Of a DNA stretch of 64,000 bases, positions 63,394-64,000 are shown piece by piece. A program made the position numbers and the translations under genes. Every line of letters begins with the position of its first letter. Position 1 is the first letter of the stretch. The notes below the pieces were generated by a model. That model did not search any database. It saw only the letters and a program-made list of their open reading frames with translations, and was not told the origin of the DNA. This DNA is from Paracoccus aestuariivivens. Lineage in GTDB: Bacteria > Pseudomonadota > Alphaproteobacteria > Rhodobacterales > Rhodobacteraceae. The stretch is taken from the NCBI RefSeq assembly GCF_009711225.1, contig NZ_WMIE01000001.1, positions 992,001-1,056,000 of the forward strand, given 5' to 3'.

Positions 63394-64000
63394 GTGACTG
63401 AACGACTTTCTCCGGACGATATGCGCGTACCGATACGAGACGCGGTTCCGGTCCTGTTTCCCGGCCTTGCCGTCTCGGTCCTTGTCGCCGCCACCGCGCA
63501 ATTCCTGTCCGAGCATTACGGCGCGCCTGCCATGCTGATGGCGCTGCTTCTGGGGCTCGCGCTGAACTTTCTGGCCGAGACCGGCACCAAGACCGCCCCC
63601 GGCATCGGCTTCACCGCCAAGACCGTGCTGCGGCTGGGGGTGGCGCTGCTGGGCGCAAGGATCTCGGTCGAGATGCTGGCCGGTCTGGGCGGCGCGGCCA
63701 TCGGCTTGGTCGTCGCAGGGGTCGTGCTGACCATCCTCTTCGCGCTGGCGATCACCCGCATCGTCGGGCGCGATTGGCGCTTTGCCCTGTTGACCGGAGG
63801 CTCGGTCGCGATCTGCGGTGCCTCTGCCGCCATGGCCATCGCCGCCGTCCTGCCCCGCCACGAGAAATCCGAGCGTGATCTGGTCTTCACCGTCCTTGCC
63901 GTCACCGTTCTGTCCACCGTCGCGATGGTGCTTTACCCGATGCTGGCGCAGGTTTTCGGTTTCGACGCCCGCGATTCCGGCGTTTTCCTTGGCGGCACGA
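63394..64000 (+). CDS. yeiH: YeiH/UPF0324-family membrane protein, 5' part (runs off the window)
   Basis: A frame open from the GTG at 63394 to the end of the window (202 codons). It begins VTERLSPDDMRVPIRDAVP and has hydrophobic segments around FPGLAVSVLVAATAQFL and MLMALLLGLALNF, then the family hallmarks KTVLRLGVALLGARIS and GGSVAICGASAAMAIA. The family (UPF0324, putative sulfate exporters) contains ten-helix inner-membrane proteins. It starts three bases after the DUF1989 stop, which makes a likely operon of sensor kinase, DUF1989 protein and exporter. Confidence 0.87.
   Translation, partial: MTERLSPDDMRVPIRDAVPVLFPGLAVSVLVAATAQFLSEHYGAPAMLMALLLGLALNFLAETGTKTAPGIGFTAKTVLRLGVALLGARISVEMLAGLGGAAIGLVVAGVVLTILFALAITRIVGRDWRFALLTGGSVAICGASAAMAIAAVLPRHEKSERDLVFTVLAVTVLSTVAMVLYPMLAQVFGFDARDSGVFLGGT

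Noticed and set aside
1..64000. CRISPR arrays, tRNA or rRNA genes
   Set aside because: No regularly spaced repeats and no cloverleaf or rRNA-like stretches were noticed by eye; a tRNAscan or Infernal run was not possible.

Overview
The window looks like chromosome or a large replicon of a GC-rich alphaproteobacterium of the Rhodobacteraceae, most like Paracoccus or Rhodobacter. The reasons are the codon use, dense operons with ATGA overlaps, pcaIJF under an IclR-type PcaR, the rhizobial/rhodobacterial layout of rhamnose genes (rhaDI diverging from rhaRSTPQUK) and the insertion-sequence types. No rRNA, tRNA or CRISPR array was seen.

Layout. 1-1247: C-terminus of a large SF1 helicase with a Vsr-like nuclease and DUF3320. 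1353-4410: RraA-like protein, then asparagine permease and asparaginase on the minus strand. 4611-8094: pcaIJF and divergent pcaR, the last steps of the beta-ketoadipate pathway, with a clear 10-bp inverted-repeat operator between them. 8141-13418: an insertion-sequence graveyard. An ISAs1 element with its target duplication is split by an IS110-family element, followed by IS5-like and IS1380-like scraps. 13929-22860: secreted arylsulfatase, secreted HAD phosphatase, and a MoxR/DUF58/DUF4381/VWA/VWA-TPR/BatD-like operon. 22933-26058: an IS630 element whose ends enclose a decayed IS91-type unit with its own tyrosine recombinase. 26153-28069: octaheme cytochrome with a C-terminal helical-repeat region.

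28207-34889: LacI regulator diverging from an isomerase, a Gfo/Idh/MocA dehydrogenase and a CUT2 sugar ABC transporter, substrate unknown. 35022-35825: four-helix membrane protein. 35828-41002: polyamine-type ABC transporter with a co-encoded metallo-beta-lactamase-fold hydrolase, divergent from a TetR regulator. 41087-42130: patatin-like lipase. 42131-42269: a highly structured leader. 42270-47845: peptide-type ABC transporter plus DUF1684 protein. 47895-58509: complete L-rhamnose regulon (isomerase, aldolase/dehydrogenase, DeoR regulator, ABC importer, mutarotase, kinase). 58705-64000: outer-membrane protein, hybrid PAS histidine kinase with two receiver domains, DUF1989 protein and the start of a YeiH-family membrane protein.

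Most of the window is uptake-plus-catabolism modules, each with its own regulator: aromatic acids, asparagine, an unknown sugar, a polyamine-like compound, peptides and rhamnose. The least ordinary parts are the sulfatase-phosphatase-MoxR/VWA block lying between IS clusters, the octaheme cytochrome, the structured leader at 42136-42260 and the probable bridge RNA of the IS110 element.
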